Assembly: GCA_947566125.1 (NCBI GenBank)
Contig: CANOIR010000008.1
Span: 1-59,615 of the forward strand
From: an uncultured Ruminococcus sp.
Lineage (GTDB): Bacteria > Bacillota > Clostridia > Oscillospirales > Ruminococcaceae
Reading direction: 5' to 3'
Length of the DNA: 59,615 nt
Below, piece by piece: positions 52,280-59,615 of the stretch (position 1 is its first letter; the number at the start of each line of letters is the position of its first letter). Position numbers and translations under genes: made by a program. The notes under the pieces are model-generated. The model was not told the DNA's origin, searched no databases, and was given only the letters and a program-made list of their open reading frames with translations.

Positions 52280-54148
52280 ATGAAAGGATTGAGTGCTATA
52301 AGTATTCTTTCAAAAATAGAACCACTATTATTAAAGGTTCAAAAGCCGGCTCAATACATCGGCGGTGAAGTAGGAAGTATTGTAAAGGATAAAGAAAATG
52401 TTAAAGTTAGCTTTGCATTTTGTTTTCCTGACACATATGAAATAGGAATGTCACATCTTGGAATGAAAATTCTTTATGGTCTGATAAATAGAAGAGAAGA
52501 ATTTTGCTGTGAAAGAGTATTTGCTCCCGATACTGACTTTGAAGAGCTTATGCGTGAGGAAAAAATACCTCTCTATGCTCTTGAAAGTCTTACACCGGTT
52601 GCAGAATTTGATATGATCGGTTTTACTCTTCAGTATGAACTTGCTTATACAAATATTTTGAATATGCTTGATTTGGCGGGAATTCCGATATATGCAAAAG
52701 ACAGAGGAGATTCAATGGAGCAAATGGTATTTGCCGGAGGTCCTTGTGTATGCAACCCAGAACCTATAGCAGATTTTTTTGACTTTTTTATCTTAGGTGA
52801 AGGCGAAGAGGTTAATCTTGAAGTAATGGATTTGTATGCTGAAATGAAGGAACAATGTGCATCAAGACATGAATTTTTGTGTCGAGCTGCACAAATAGAG
52901 GGTGTTTATGTGCCGTCATTATATGATGTGAGCTATAATGATGACGGCACAATAAAATCAATAGAACCTCTGACAAATGCACCGAAAACTGTTAGAAAAC
53001 GAATTATAAAAGATTTTGACAAGGTGTATTATCCTGAAACATTTGTAGTTCCATTTACTGAAATAGTTCACGATCGTTCGGTTGTGGAAGTTTTGAGAGG
53101 TTGTATAAGAGGTTGTCGCTTTTGTCAGGCAGGATTTATATACAGACCATTTCGTGAAAAGACACCTGATACTATTTGCAAACAGGCTGATGACTTATGT
53201 AAAAACACTGGTTATGAGGAATTATCGCTTTCTTCTCTCAGTACAAGTGACCACAGTGAAATAGATGAAATGCTGACAAAGCTTCTTGAAGTAACTGAAG
53301 AAAAACGTGTTAATATGTCACTGCCATCTCTTAGAGTGGATAATTTTTCAGATACTTTAATGGAGAAAATAAAGCGTATTCGCAAAAGCGGACTTACATT
53401 TGCACCTGAAGCAGGAACGCAAAGACTGCGTGATGTAATAAATAAGAATGTTTCAGATGAAGAAATAATGCGTACTGCTGAAATTGCATTTTCAGGCGGT
53501 TATTTTAATGTAAAGCTTTACTTTATGATGGGACTTCCTACAGAAACAGATGAAGATATAGCAGGTATTGCAGAAATAGCTGATAGGATAATTGAGTTGT
53601 TTTTTCAAAATCCTAACAGACCAAGAGGTAAAATGGTGCAAGTATCAGTAAGTGTTGCTACATTTGTACCCAAGCCGTTTACACCGTTTGAATTTGAACC
53701 TCAGGCTACAGAAGAGGAAATTATTCACAAGCAGGAACATCTTATGAATTCCATAAATCCAAGGAATGCAAGAAAAATAAAGGTAAGTTGGCACGAATTT
53801 AGAATCAGTCAGCTTGAAGGTGTGCTTGCAAGAGGAGATAGAAAACTTTCCAGTGTTATTTATGCAGCATGGAAAAATGGCAGTCATTTTGACAGCTGGA
53901 GTGATCGTTTCAAATGGGAGTGTTGGGAGAGTGCTTTTGAAGAATGCGGCATAGCTCCTGAATTTTATGCCAGCCGCAGGAGAAGTTATGATGAGACAAT
54001 GCCGTGGGATCACCTTAATTATTTGATAGATAAGTCGTTTTTGATCCGTGAACATAAAAAGGCACTTAAAGCTGAAACTACACCTCATTGTCGTGAAAAT
54101 TGCAGCGGATGTGGTGTTAATCGTGAAGTTGGGAGGTCTTGCTTTTGA
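52280..54148 (+). CDS. B12-binding-type radical SAM protein (TIGR03960-like), 622 aa
   Basis: The N-terminal part (about 35-200) is a B12-binding-like domain (SFAFCFPDTYEIGMSHLGMKIL; GPCVCNPEPIADF). The radical SAM domain follows with the cluster CIRGCRFCQAG (CxxxCxxC) at about residues 275-285, and FAPEAGTQRLRDVINKN and NVKLYFMMGLPTET as usual for this subgroup. The C-terminus has a Cys-rich end (HCRENCSGCGVN). The next gene is its regular partner DUF2344. In clostridia these two often sit near ribosomal and RNase genes; the reaction is unknown. RBS AAAGGAAT is weak. Confidence 0.88.
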   Translation: MKGLSAISILSKIEPLLLKVQKPAQYIGGEVGSIVKDKENVKVSFAFCFPDTYEIGMSHLGMKILYGLINRREEFCCERVFAPDTDFEELMREEKIPLYALESLTPVAEFDMIGFTLQYELAYTNILNMLDLAGIPIYAKDRGDSMEQMVFAGGPCVCNPEPIADFFDFFILGEGEEVNLEVMDLYAEMKEQCASRHEFLCRAAQIEGVYVPSLYDVSYNDDGTIKSIEPLTNAPKTVRKRIIKDFDKVYYPETFVVPFTEIVHDRSVVEVLRGCIRGCRFCQAGFIYRPFREKTPDTICKQADDLCKNTGYEELSLSSLSTSDHSEIDEMLTKLLEVTEEKRVNMSLPSLRVDNFSDTLMEKIKRIRKSGLTFAPEAGTQRLRDVINKNVSDEEIMRTAEIAFSGGYFNVKLYFMMGLPTETDEDIAGIAEIADRIIELFFQNPNRPRGKMVQVSVSVATFVPKPFTPFEFEPQATEEEIIHKQEHLMNSINPRNARKIKVSWHEFRISQLEGVLARGDRKLSSVIYAAWKNGSHFDSWSDRFKWECWESAFEECGIAPEFYASRRRSYDETMPWDHLNYLIDKSFLIREHKKALKAETTPHCRENCSGCGVNREVGRSCF

Positions 54149-54801
54149 AATTTATAGTAAGAATGAGATTTACAAAGACAGGACGAGCTAAATATATTTC
54201 TCATCTTGATTTAATGCGTTGCTTTCAGAGATGTATAAGGTGTGCAGAGCTGCCTATAGCGTACTCAGAGGGTTATCATCCACATATGCATATAATATTT
54301 GCAGCAGCATTATCTTTGGGATTTGAAAGCAATTATGAAGTAATTGAGCTGGGATTTAGTGAAGAATTATCACTTTATGATTTGAAAAGCCGTATGCAGG
54401 CTGTTCTTCCAGATGGAATAGATATTATCAGCTGTTATGCACCTAAGCATAAAATGGGAGAGATCTCATATGCTGAATATGAAATTACTCTTCCTTGCAG
54501 TGATGGAGAGAAGCTTTTGTATGATTGGAAAAAGTTTATTTCAAGTGATAAGATAATCGTTCAGAAGAAGACTAAAAGAGGGTATCGTGAAATAGACTTA
54601 AAGGAATTGACGGAATGTATTTCAGAAAAAAATGAAAATGATAAGATCATACTGGAAATTCGTCTTCCGGCAGGCAGTACGGTCAATGTAAATCCATCGA
54701 TTCTTATAGAAGAATTCGGTAAAAACGTTCAGATTCCTTTTGATTTCCCTAAATTTTGCCGTAAAAAATTACTTTGTACGGAAAAAACTGAATTTTTTTA
54801 A
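54145..54801 (+). CDS. DUF2344 protein (TIGR03936-like radical SAM partner), 218 aa
   Basis: Homologues of this domain are found fused to or beside radical SAM proteins of the previous type. The N-terminal VRMRFTKTGRAKYISHLDLMRCFQRC and YSEGYHPH are typical. I chose TTG 54145 because GGGAGG lies 8 bases upstream and the sequence then starts MKFIVRMRF, as in relatives; the first TTG at 54139 is too close to the site. It overlaps the radical SAM stop. Function unknown; probable tRNA/rRNA modification context. Confidence 0.82.
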   Translation: MKFIVRMRFTKTGRAKYISHLDLMRCFQRCIRCAELPIAYSEGYHPHMHIIFAAALSLGFESNYEVIELGFSEELSLYDLKSRMQAVLPDGIDIISCYAPKHKMGEISYAEYEITLPCSDGEKLLYDWKKFISSDKIIVQKKTKRGYREIDLKELTECISEKNENDKIILEIRLPAGSTVNVNPSILIEEFGKNVQIPFDFPKFCRKKLLCTEKTEFF

Positions 54802-54809
54802 AAAAACAC

Positions 54810-54838
54810 TTGCAATTTTTCTTGAGATGTGGTATTAT
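54810..54838 (+). promoter_or_regulatory. Promoter of the rplS gene group
   Basis: TTGCAA (54810-54815), 17-base spacer, TATTAT (54833-54838) preceded by TGG (extended -10). Confidence 0.7.
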
Positions 54839-54847
54839 AATATAGCA

Positions 54848-55008
54848 TTTTAAATCCGCTCGTCTAAAATTAGATGGGTGAGTGTAATGCCATAAACGAC
54901 ATTAAATCAGACAATCCGCTGACGGACAAGCTTATATTTATGTGAATTATAAATGTAGGCTGCAAGCAGGAATTTGACCGCCTGTACGTGAATGAATGTC
55001 TGAAAATC
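54848..55008 (+). promoter_or_regulatory. Structured 5' leader of rplS (possible L19 autoregulatory leader)
   Basis: TCAGACA (54907-54913) pairs perfectly with TGTCTGA (54997-55003) and closes a multibranch fold. Inside are CCG-CTGA-CGG (54916-54925), an 11-bp hairpin (54930-54940 with 54950-54960) and CAGG/CCTG. The closing stem ends 5 bases before the AGGAGG site at 55009-55014, so its folding could block initiation. L19 and other ribosomal-protein leaders with such architecture are known in Firmicutes; assignment to that family is inferred. Confidence 0.6.
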
Positions 55009-55022
55009 AGGAGGAAAGAAAA

Positions 55023-55367
55023 ATGGATGCATTAAAAACAATAAGCGAATCAAGCATGAAGCAGGAAGTACCAGTTGTTTCTATCGGTGATACTGTAAAG
55101 GTTCACGTTAGAATCAAGGAAGGCGATAAGAGCCGTATCCAGATGTTCGAGGGTACAGTTATTGCTAAGAAGCATGGCGGTATCAGCGAAACATTTACAG
55201 TTCGCCGTCTTTCACACGGCTGCGGTGTAGAGCGTGTATTCCCACTCCACTCCCCAGTAGTTGAAAAGGTTGAAGTTATCCGTAAGGGTAAGGTTCGTAG
55301 AGCTAAGCTTTATTACCTGCGTGACCGTGTAGGTAAGGCTGCAAAGGTTAAGGAACAAATTCGCTAA
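55023..55367 (+). CDS. rplS: 50S ribosomal protein L19, 114 aa
   Basis: Sits at the 30S-50S interface. Landmarks: [36 protein letters not shown] and [20 protein letters not shown] chose ATG 55023 because AGGAGG lies 8 bases upstream; the longer frame starts inside the leader. Codon use is strongly biased (AAG, GGT, CGT), as in highly expressed genes. Confidence 0.97.
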   Translation: MDALKTISESSMKQEVPVVSIGDTVKVHVRIKEGDKSRIQMFEGTVIAKKHGGISETFTVRRLSHGCGVERVFPLHSPVVEKVEVIRKGKVRRAKLYYLRDRVGKAAKVKEQIR

Positions 55368-55376
55368 TTGCGAGAG

Positions 55377-55424
55377 GTCAGGCGGAAGCAAGATGTATCG
55401 ATCTGTGCTTCCGATGTACCTGAC
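55377..55424 (+). other. Long hairpin between rplS and lepB
   Basis: GTCAGG/CCTGAC at the base, GGAAGCA/TGCTTCC in the middle and AGAT/ATCT at the top make a long imperfect stem starting 9 bases after rplS. No T run follows. It probably protects or processes the rplS transcript end. Confidence 0.6.
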
Positions 55425-55433
55425 AACGAAAGT

Positions 55434-55465
55434 AAAAGGGGGACGTTATGTCCTTTTTTTATTAT
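55434..55465 (+). terminator. Terminator before lepB
   Basis: AAAAGGGGGAC pairs with GTCC and the following Ts through G.T pairs, and a run of eight Ts follows GTCC. It lies about 55 bases before the lepB start, so read-through must be partial or lepB has its own promoter. Confidence 0.55.
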
Positions 55466-55519
55466 ATTTTGTATTTTGAAAAGGTATTTTTGCATGATAC
55501 ATTAGAAAAGAGGACGGTT

Positions 55520-56146
55520 ATGGAAAAGATAAATAACACAGTGACGTCAGATGAAAATAAAAAGGAAAAATCGTTTTTAGGCGATTTTTTAGATATAATG
55601 GAAGCAGTGATTATTTCTATTTTTGTTGTTATCCTGTTTTTTGCATATGTCGCGCGTCCTGTTACGGTCGAAGGTGAATCTATGAAGCCTACATTACAAA
55701 GTGAAGACAGACTGTTTATGTCCGATTTTCTCTATAAACCTGAACGTGGCGATATAATTATAGTTGATAATAGTTCTTCATGGACATATGATAGCAGTGG
55801 AAATCTGCGTGAAGGATATGGTATTGCAGAAGATAAAAGACTTATTAAGCGTGTAATTGCTGTAGGCGGAGATGAACTTGATATCAATTTTACAACCGGT
55901 GAAGTAATAGTAAATGGTGAAGTTATTGAAGAGGATTATATAAATAATCCAACGACTACAAATTATGGTGCATTTTCCTATCCTGTAAGGATCCCTGATG
56001 GATATATGTTTGTAATGGGTGATAATCGTCAGAATTCTACCGATAGTCGTGCCACATCAGTTGGCTTTGTATCTGAAGAACAGATTATCGGAAAAGCTCT
56101 TTTTAGATTTTATCCACTGTCATCATTTGGAAAAATTTATGAATAA
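55520..56146 (+). CDS. lepB: Signal peptidase I (S26), 208 aa
   Basis: Cleaves signal peptides on the outer face of the membrane. An N-terminal cytoplasmic segment of about 20 residues is followed by one TM helix (about 25-47), catalytic Ser54 in EGESMKPTL, Lys110 in LIKRVIAVGGD, and the GDNRQNSTDSR box. I chose ATG 55520 because AAGAGGA lies just upstream; the earlier in-frame ATG 55448 is within the terminator. The GH48 enzyme would be a substrate. Confidence 0.94.
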   Translation: MEKINNTVTSDENKKEKSFLGDFLDIMEAVIISIFVVILFFAYVARPVTVEGESMKPTLQSEDRLFMSDFLYKPERGDIIIVDNSSSWTYDSSGNLREGYGIAEDKRLIKRVIAVGGDELDINFTTGEVIVNGEVIEEDYINNPTTTNYGAFSYPVRIPDGYMFVMGDNRQNSTDSRATSVGFVSEEQIIGKALFRFYPLSSFGKIYE

Positions 56147-56196
56147 TAGGTTTTAAGCAAATTCTAAGCTTTTCGATATTCGAAAGGAGTGACGTA

Positions 56197-57078
56197 ATGT
56201 CTGAATTGACAATACGCAATATACAATGGTTTCCTGGTCATATGACAAAGACACGGCGAATGATTGCATCAAATCTTTCGCTGGTTGATGCTGTTGTTGA
56301 AATACTTGACGCACGTATACCAATGAGCAGCCGTAATCCAGATATGAGCAGCATGGTGAATAATAAGCCTCGTTTGTTTATTTTGAATAAAGCTGATATG
56401 GCAGATCCAAAGATGACAGATAAGTGGATAGCTTATTTTAAAAAGCAGGGAATAGCTGCTATTGCTATGGACTGTAAGAGCGGCAAAGGTGTTAAGAATT
56501 TTAAAGGAGCTATAGAACAACTGTTGTCAGAACTTCTTGAAAGAAGAAAAAATGCCGGAATGATCGGTACACCTATAAGGCTTATGATAGTTGGTATACC
56601 AAATGTAGGCAAGTCATCTTTTATAAATAGAATGGCACAGTCAAAACGTGCTAAGGTTGAGGATAGACCTGGTGTAACACGTACAAAGCAGTGGGTAAAA
56701 ATAGGCAGCAATATGGAGCTTCTGGATATGCCGGGTGTATTGTGGCCGAAATTTGATGACCAAGAAGTTGCTAAAAGGCTTGCATTTACAGGTGCTATAA
56801 ATGACGATGTTGTTGATATAGAAATGCTTGCAATGCTTTTGCTTGAGTATTTGGCAAAGAATTATCCAGATACACTTGAAACAAGATATAAAATGACAGA
56901 GTTTAGTGAAATGGGTGGAATAGAACTTCTTGAAACAATGGGCAGAAAAAGAGGTATGCTTATTTCTGGCGGTGAAGTTAATATAGAGAGAGCCGCAATA
57001 ACTCTTATAGATGAATATCGAAGCGGAAAGCTTGGAAGAATGACTCTGGAATCTCCGGAGGATATTGACAATGGCTAA
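56197..57078 (+). CDS. rbgA: Ribosome biogenesis GTPase RbgA (YlqF), 293 aa
   Basis: Circularly permuted GTPase needed for late 50S assembly. Order of motifs: [13 protein letters not shown]4 LNKAD, G1 GIPNVGKSS, switch [10 protein letters not shown]3 DMPGVLWPK, then a helical C-terminal domain. RBS GAAAGGAGTGA. It overlaps rnhB by 8 bases. B. subtilis has the same rplS-ylqF-rnhB order without lepB in between. Confidence 0.95.
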   Translation: MSELTIRNIQWFPGHMTKTRRMIASNLSLVDAVVEILDARIPMSSRNPDMSSMVNNKPRLFILNKADMADPKMTDKWIAYFKKQGIAAIAMDCKSGKGVKNFKGAIEQLLSELLERRKNAGMIGTPIRLMIVGIPNVGKSSFINRMAQSKRAKVEDRPGVTRTKQWVKIGSNMELLDMPGVLWPKFDDQEVAKRLAFTGAINDDVVDIEMLAMLLLEYLAKNYPDTLETRYKMTEFSEMGGIELLETMGRKRGMLISGGEVNIERAAITLIDEYRSGKLGRMTLESPEDIDNG

Positions 57079-57700
57079 AACATCAGAAGCAAAAAAAAGC
57101 ACCGAAGAGCTTTATGCTTTTGATGCTGAAAAAAGAAATGATTATTCTATACTATGCGGTGTAGATGAAGCTGGTCGTGGTCCATTGGCTGGCGATGTTT
57201 ATGCAGCAGCAGTTATACTTGATCCTATGAATCCTATAGATGGGATAAATGACAGTAAGAAGCTTACTGAAAAGAAAAGAGAGCTTTTGTTTGAAGAAAT
57301 ATGCAGCAAAGCTGTTTCATATTCAATAGCAACAGCTACTGTTGAAGAGATTGAGGAAATCAATATTTTGAATGCTGCAATGCTTGCAATGAAACGTGCT
57401 GTTGAAGGATTAAGCGTTGTGCCATCATATGTTCTTGTTGATGGCAACAAAATGCCGGATATTTCTATTATGGTTGAAACTGTAGTAAAAGGCGATGCAA
57501 ATTCTGCAAGTATAGCAGCTGCATCTATTCTTGCTAAAGTTGCAAGGGATAAAAAGCTTATAGAGCTTGATGAAATTTACCCTGAATACGGATTTTCAAA
57601 GCATAAGGGATATGGCACTAAAGCACATTACGAAGCACTTATAAAATATGGTCCGAGTCCTGTGCATAGAATGTCATTTCTAAAAAAACTTTATAAATAA
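57071..57700 (+). CDS. rnhB: Ribonuclease HII, 209 aa
   Basis: Removes ribonucleotides from DNA. The DEDD core is visible: [12 protein letters not shown] (Asp-Glu), LVDGNKMP (Asp), and a later Asp in [14 protein letters not shown] chose ATG 57071 because GGAGG lies 9 bases upstream, within the end of rbgA; the longer frame begins with TTG 57065. Confidence 0.94.
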   Translation: MAKTSEAKKSTEELYAFDAEKRNDYSILCGVDEAGRGPLAGDVYAAAVILDPMNPIDGINDSKKLTEKKRELLFEEICSKAVSYSIATATVEEIEEINILNAAMLAMKRAVEGLSVVPSYVLVDGNKMPDISIMVETVVKGDANSASIAAASILAKVARDKKLIELDEIYPEYGFSKHKGYGTKAHYEALIKYGPSPVHRMSFLKKLYK

Positions 57701-57712
57701 GACGTGTGAATA

Positions 57713-58096
57713 ATGAGCAGTTATCAAAAAGATAAAGGCAATATGGGCGAAGATGCCGTTGCAGATTTCCTTCAGCAAAAGGGTTGTATGATTCTTGAAA
57801 GAAATTACTTTATACAAGGCGGCGAAATTGATATTATTGCTGTTGATGATGATAAGATTCGTTTTGTAGAAGTTAAAACCAGAAAGCAAAGCGGAATTTC
57901 AAGCGGTTTTGAAGCTGTAAATAATCGTAAGCAAAAAAATATTATATGTACCGCTTTAAAATATTGTTCCTGTCATGTTGTTGACTTGCAGCCGTGTTTT
58001 GATGTGGCTTTGGTTTGTATGGAAAATGGCTATGTTCAGAGTATAGATTATCTGGAAAATGCCTTTGACCTGTCAGATTTTAATTCATTATTTTAA
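57713..58096 (+). CDS. yraN: YraN/UPF0102 endonuclease-like protein, 127 aa
   Basis: Small nuclease-fold protein (Holliday-junction-resolvase-like). Motifs: KGNMGEDAVADFLQQKG, ERNYFIQGGEIDIIAVDDD and RFVEVKTRKQ, which hold the predicted PD-ExK residues (Glu-Ile-Asp-Ile, Glu-Val-Lys). It follows rnhB, as in many Firmicutes. Function unclear. Confidence 0.9.
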   Translation: MSSYQKDKGNMGEDAVADFLQQKGCMILERNYFIQGGEIDIIAVDDDKIRFVEVKTRKQSGISSGFEAVNNRKQKNIICTALKYCSCHVVDLQPCFDVALVCMENGYVQSIDYLENAFDLSDFNSLF

Positions 58097-58134
58097 TTTA
58101 AATATAAATAAAACAAATGAAAAAGGTGGTAATT

Positions 58135-59615
58135 ATGTATTACAAAAGTACACGTGACAGCAGTCTGCGTATAGAAAGTGCAGCTGCTATTTCAAAAGGT
58201 ATCTCTGAGGATGGCGGATTATTTGTACCGGAATCTATACCGAGTATGACTATGGAAGAACTCAAAAGTCTTTCTGATATGACATATGCTCAGAGAGCAG
58301 CAGCGGTTTTTGCAAAGTATCTTACTGATTTTACAGAAGCTGAGCTTGTTTATTGTACAGAAAGTGCGTATTCTTCAAAGAATTTTGAAACTGAAAATAT
58401 TGCGGAGATTGCTCATCTTTTTGATGGAACATATATGCTTGAATTGTGGCATGGACCTACTTGTGCATTTAAGGATATGGCTCTTCAGATCCTGCCTTAT
58501 TTTCTGACAACATCTGTTAAGAAATTGAATCTTGACTGCAAGATCGTAATTCTTGTTGCAACATCAGGTGATACTGGCAAGGCTGCTCTCGAAGGCTTTA
58601 AAGACGTTCCGGGTACACAGATCATGGTGTTCTATCCTGAAGAAGGTGTAAGCGATATGCAGAAACGCCAGATGGTTACTCAGGAAGGCGAAAATGTTAC
58701 AGTATGTGCTGTAAAGGGTAATTTCGATGATTGCCAGAGCGGTGTTAAAGCAATATTCACAAACAGTGATGTTATAAATACTCTTGAAAATGGCGGTATG
58801 CGTTTTTCAAGTGCAAATTCTATAAACTGGGGCAGACTTGTTCCACAGATAGTATATTATGTATCATCATATGTTACAATGGCTTCTCAGGGCGAGATCC
58901 AATGGGGAGAAAAGATAAATGTTGTTGTTCCTACTGGAAATTTCGGAAATATTCTTGCAGCTTATTATGCAAAAATGATGGGTGTGCCTATTGCTAAGCT
59001 TATATGTGCTTCTAATGTAAATAAAGTTCTCACTGATTTTATTCGTACAGGTGTATATGATAGAAATCGTGAATTTTATGCTACTTGCTCACCATCTATG
59101 GATATTCTTATATCCAGCAACCTGGAAAGACTTCTCTATCTGCTTTCAGGTGAAAATGATGAGATGATTCGTGATTGGTTCACAAAGCTCGCAAATGAAG
59201 GAAAATATGAGATTTCTGATGATATTAAGGCTTCTATGAAAGAATTGTTCTATGGCGGTTACTGCGATGATGCTGCTACAAAGGAAACTATAGGAAATAT
59301 ATATAAGAAATATGGCTATACTTGTGATACTCACACAGCTGTTGCTGTTAAGGTTTATGAAGATTATAAGGCTGAAACCGGTGATACCACAAAGACCTTG
59401 ATAGCATCTACTGCAAGTCCTTATAAATTCAGCGGCAGTGTTTTGTCTGCACTTGACAGCAGCCGTGTAACAGATGATGAATATGAAATGGTTGATACTC
59501 TGTCTGAACTTTCAAAAATGCCGATACCATCATCATTATCTGAACTTAAAAATAAGAACCGCAGGTTTAGTGGAAGCATTGATAAGAATGATATGAAAAC
59601 ATTCGTTCTTTCTGA
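58135..59615 (+). CDS. thrC: Threonine synthase, 3' end cut by the window edge
   Basis: PLP enzyme that makes threonine from O-phosphohomoserine. Starts MYYKSTRDSSLRIESAAAI after AAAGGTGG; PLP Lys113 is in TCAFKDMALQ, the phosphate loop is ATSGDTGKAA, and FSSANSINWGR and PTGNFGNILAAYYAKMMG follow. 493 codons are present with no stop, close to the family length of about 495, so only a few residues are missing. The following gene is not visible. Confidence 0.95.
   Translation, partial: MYYKSTRDSSLRIESAAAISKGISEDGGLFVPESIPSMTMEELKSLSDMTYAQRAAAVFAKYLTDFTEAELVYCTESAYSSKNFETENIAEIAHLFDGTYMLELWHGPTCAFKDMALQILPYFLTTSVKKLNLDCKIVILVATSGDTGKAALEGFKDVPGTQIMVFYPEEGVSDMQKRQMVTQEGENVTVCAVKGNFDDCQSGVKAIFTNSDVINTLENGGMRFSSANSINWGRLVPQIVYYVSSYVTMASQGEIQWGEKINVVVPTGNFGNILAAYYAKMMGVPIAKLICASNVNKVLTDFIRTGVYDRNREFYATCSPSMDILISSNLERLLYLLSGENDEMIRDWFTKLANEGKYEISDDIKASMKELFYGGYCDDAATKETIGNIYKKYGYTCDTHTAVAVKVYEDYKAETGDTTKTLIASTASPYKFSGSVLSALDSSRVTDDEYEMVDTLSELSKMPIPSSLSELKNKNRRFSGSIDKNDMKTFVLS

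Overview
The window looks like a chromosomal segment of an AT-rich, low-G+C Firmicute of the Ruminococcus (Oscillospiraceae) type. The main support is a secreted family-48 cellulase with an Ig-like module and a C-terminal dockerin, the signature exocellulase of cellulosome-forming ruminococci. It is accompanied by a glgBCDA glycogen cluster, a tyrS T-box leader and Firmicute-style gene order around gmk-rpoZ-priA, prpC-prkC-rsgA and rplS-rbgA-rnhB. Genus-level placement is an inference.

Layout. 1-1950: small accessory genes (a membrane-protein fragment, a 58-residue membrane protein, an SRPBCC-like protein, a zinc ribbon) with a 41-bp perfect direct repeat and a short orphan coding remnant. 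1969-5173: phosphoglucomutase (-), tRNA-Leu(UAG), a GNAT acetyltransferase and tRNA-Gln(UUG, -). 5384-7642: spoIIE behind a promoter with two Spo0A-box-like sites. 7913-13844: glgB, glgC, glgD, glgA. 13937-15774 (-): thioredoxin, a ferredoxin:thioredoxin-reductase-like protein and a CorC/HlyC-type transporter. 15899-20781: gtrA-like, a DUF421/DUF4363 pair, an EF-G/TetM-like GTPase fused to a YacP/Rae1-like nuclease, and a C_GCAxxG_C_C protein. 20845-23809: a C39-like lipoprotein and an unrecognised zinc-ribbon membrane protein. 23939-27410: a heterodimeric ABC exporter. 27485-29371: T-box, tyrS and an HMA protein. 29546-34252 (-): a Gld-like ABC system with GldG-like and DUF4340 proteins. 34788-37661: the GH48 cellulase.

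37858-51180 is a long co-directional housekeeping run: yicC, gmk, rpoZ, priA, def, fmt, yugP, rsmB, rlmN, prpC, prkC, rsgA, thiN and a 30-codon spoVM. It keeps the B. subtilis order but lacks remA, coaBC and rpe and contains an extra yugP. 51308-52227 pairs a small membrane protein with a SpoIVFB-like site-2 protease. 52280-54801 holds a B12-binding radical SAM protein and its DUF2344 partner. 54810-59615 holds a structured leader, rplS, lepB, rbgA, rnhB, yraN and thrC, which runs off the right edge.

Themes. Glucose flows between storage (pgm, glgBCDA) and cellulose capture (GH48). Three sporulation-type genes (spoIIE, spoVM, spoIVFB-like) suggest retained endospore capacity. Several genes act on the ribosome or on translation (the GTPase-nuclease fusion, rsgA, rbgA, rlmN, rsmB, def/fmt, prkC). 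The strongest candidates for unusual biology are the GTPase-Rae1 fusion, the FTR-like/thioredoxin pair, the spoIVFB-like protease with a non-standard partner, and the zinc-ribbon membrane protein at 22019. No CRISPR array, rRNA, insertion sequence or phage module was seen.
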